Assembly (NCBI GenBank): GCA_947258465.1
Contig: CAMYIQ010000236.1
Location: forward strand, 1 to 7,719
Length of the DNA stretch: 7,719 nt
Source: an uncultured Erythrobacter sp.
GTDB lineage: Bacteria > Pseudomonadota > Alphaproteobacteria > Sphingomonadales > Sphingomonadaceae
Reading direction: 5' to 3'
Each line of letters begins with the position of its first letter. Within the stretch, counting starts at the first letter, position 1. The notes below the pieces were generated by a model. That model ran no database searches and was not told the origin of the DNA. It worked only from the letters and a program-made list of their open reading frames with translations. This document shows positions 6,277-7,719 of this stretch, piece after piece. The translations under genes were made by a program, and so were the position numbers.

Positions 6277-7452
6277 ATGGATTTGCTGAGCGTAAGGATT
6301 GCTGCCGAGCCGGACATCGCTCGCATCCGCCAAGTCACTGGTGTGATCGCCGACACCTGCGGGCTGGCAAGCTTCGCCAAGACGCGCGTCGTCACCGCCG
6401 TGCTCGAGATCGCCCGCAACGCCCTGCAATATGGCGGTGGAGGTCGGGCGCATTTCGCCATTCGACCGGAAACCGACCTCTGCTGGCTGGTGGTGCGGGT
6501 CATCGATCAAGGTGAGGGCCTGCCCAAAGGCGCGGATTTCGTGAAAGGACGCCGACCCTTCAAGGCTCAATCTGGCGGCACTCGCGCGCAAGGGATGGGG
6601 CTCGGTCTCACGGGCGTTCAGCGGCTAGCCGACAAGTTCGACCTGGACACCTCAAAAAACGGGACGCGAGCGGAACTGGCGTTTAAACTACCATCGGCCT
6701 CCGAGGAGGAATCCGAGCTTGGCGAGCGAGTGATGGCCAGTATCGCTGAACTCAGTTCCACCGATCCCTTGGCCGAATTGTCGCGGCAGAACCGCGAACT
6801 GGCCGAAGCCATGGCCGAACGCGAATTGCTAATCGATGAGGTCCATCATCGCACCGGCAACAACCTCGCTCTTATCGTGAGCTTCATCCAGCTCAGCAAG
6901 CGAGGTGCGCAATCAGAAGAGACACGCCAGGCGATGGCGCAACTCGAATCGCGCGTACTGTCGGTTGCCAAGGTCCATCAGGAACTTCAGCGCGCCAATC
7001 TGGCCGACCGGATTGCGCTCGTCCCCTTGCTCGAAACCGTGGCGAAACACGCGCAGGATGCGTTTTCCAACGATCAGCTCGACATCGCGATCTCCGTGTT
7101 CGGAGATGAGGTTAGCGTTTCCGGCAGTGCAGGAATCGATTTGGGGCTAATCGTCAACGAACTTATCACGAACGCCTACAAACACGCGTTCGAGAATAGG
7201 AAGAACGGGCGCATCGACGTGAGTTTCGAGCGGGAAAGCGACGAGGACAACATGAAGCGCTGGGTCTTGACCGTGAAGGATGATGGCGTCGGCCTATCCG
7301 AAGACGTCAAGCCCGAGCGATCGGATTCCCTAGGCTGGCGTATGATCCGAGCGATGACCGCGCGTTTATCCGGCGCCATCGAGACGGGCAGCGACGAAGG
7401 CTTTCACACCCGTATCGAATTTTCGGGAGCGTTTGCTGAAGGCAAGACTTGA
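6277..7452 (+). CDS. Histidine kinase with N-terminal RsbT/RsbW-like ATPase, HisKA_2 and HATPase_c domains
   Basis: The protein has 391 residues with no signal peptide or membrane segment, so it is cytoplasmic. Residues 1-137 are a GHKL domain like RsbT: N box LEIARNALQYGGGG (E44, N48), G1 DQGEGL (D77, G79, G81), G2 GMGLGLTGVQRL (106-117). A heptad-rich linker (about 155-188) leads to a HisKA_2 dimerisation box, EVHHRTGNNLALIVSFIQL, with H191 (before Arg) the likely phosphorylated His. The C-terminal ATPase has NELITNAYKHA (E295, N299), DDGVGL (D335) and a divergent last box (SLGWRMIRAM). The gene starts 1 base after the phosphatase stop. I infer that it is the stressosome output, passing phosphate to a response regulator outside the window. 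HisKA_2/HWE kinases often feed PhyR-type regulators in alphaproteobacteria. No receiver domain is fused. Confidence 0.88.
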   Translation: MDLLSVRIAAEPDIARIRQVTGVIADTCGLASFAKTRVVTAVLEIARNALQYGGGGRAHFAIRPETDLCWLVVRVIDQGEGLPKGADFVKGRRPFKAQSGGTRAQGMGLGLTGVQRLADKFDLDTSKNGTRAELAFKLPSASEEESELGERVMASIAELSSTDPLAELSRQNRELAEAMAERELLIDEVHHRTGNNLALIVSFIQLSKRGAQSEETRQAMAQLESRVLSVAKVHQELQRANLADRIALVPLLETVAKHAQDAFSNDQLDIAISVFGDEVSVSGSAGIDLGLIVNELITNAYKHAFENRKNGRIDVSFERESDEDNMKRWVLTVKDDGVGLSEDVKPERSDSLGWRMIRAMTARLSGAIETGSDEGFHTRIEFSGAFAEGKT

Positions 7453-7534
7453 GCATCTGATCAGGCCGATACCGCCCCATATCGTCTCCGCTTCTCCTTC
7501 GGTTTTTTGCGATGATCGACATCGTTTTGTGCCT

Positions 7535-7562
7535 GGCAGGAACGTCTGTCCTGACCTTTTTT
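7535..7562 (+). terminator. Likely intrinsic terminator after the stressosome operon
   Basis: GGCAGGA (7535-7541) pairs with TCCTG-A-CC (7549-7556, one bulged A) around a 7-base loop, and TTTTTT follows at 7557-7562. It lies 82 bases after the histidine kinase stop on the same strand, so it would end the operon there. The stem is modest because of the bulge. Confidence 0.55.
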
Positions 7563-7580
7563 AGCTGCGAAGCTGACAGT

Positions 7581-7593
7581 CCGCTTCCGGCCC
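7581..7593 (+). repeat. 13-base direct repeat, copy 2 (CCGCTTCCGGCCC)
   Basis: Identical to 3517-3529 in the same orientation. It lies just past the probable terminator. Confidence 0.5.
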
Positions 7594-7719
7594 TATTGTG
7601 TTGAAAAACTCGGCCTGACCCGATCCGCAGCCGATTTTCCGTAATAATGATTCAACGGGAGAAGGCGTCTTGAGGTAATGATGCAGGCATGAGCTCTTAT
7701 GAGTTTTAATATTTCCCGC

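Noticed and set aside
7489..7508. CCG...CGG plus T-run as a first terminator
   Set aside because: The stem would be only about three pairs; the hairpin at 7535-7562 is clearly better.
7512..7604. Small open frame (ATGATCGAC..., 30 codons) after the histidine kinase
   Set aside because: It has no RBS, runs through the predicted terminator hairpin and matches nothing I know.

Overview
The window looks like bacterial chromosome, moderately GC-rich and with no introns. The transposase types (an IS3 OrfA/OrfB pair and an IS110 start) and the HisKA_2-type kinase fit an alphaproteobacterium, perhaps a sphingomonad. That placement is inference; nothing in the window fixes the taxon.

The left third is a scar of mobile elements and broken genes. 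Bases 1-38 on the minus strand are the first codons of an IS110-family transposase that runs off the window. An IS3-family element follows (about 59-1547): orfA is intact, and orfB is broken by a one-base deletion near 1073. Directly after it lies the C-terminal part of a secreted chymotrypsin-like serine protease (Ser in GDSGGP at 2020-2022); its N-terminal part is missing. A small lipoprotein gene overlaps the protease stop codon. A decayed AHSA1/SRPBCC-domain pseudogene (2950-3401) comes next, recognisable in two frames with three internal stops. The stretches 2714-2949 and 3402-3612 hold no gene I recognise.

The right half (3613-7452) is a compact, intact five-gene operon with overlapping or nearly touching genes: RsbR-like scaffold (RsbRD_N-like sensor plus STAS), RsbS-like STAS protein, RsbT-like switch kinase, a fusion of an RsbT-like ATPase with an RsbX-like PP2C phosphatase, and a histidine kinase whose N-terminus is a further RsbT/RsbW-like ATPase, followed by HisKA_2 and HATPase_c domains. 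A hairpin plus T-run at 7535-7562 probably ends the transcript.

Reading the set together: RsbR and RsbS should build the stressosome core. RsbT should phosphorylate the STAS proteins and leave the core on stress. The PP2C protein should reset the core. No SigB, RsbV, RsbW or RsbU is present, so output most likely goes through the hybrid histidine kinase to a response regulator encoded outside the window. A stressosome wired into two-component signalling is the most interesting part of this window.
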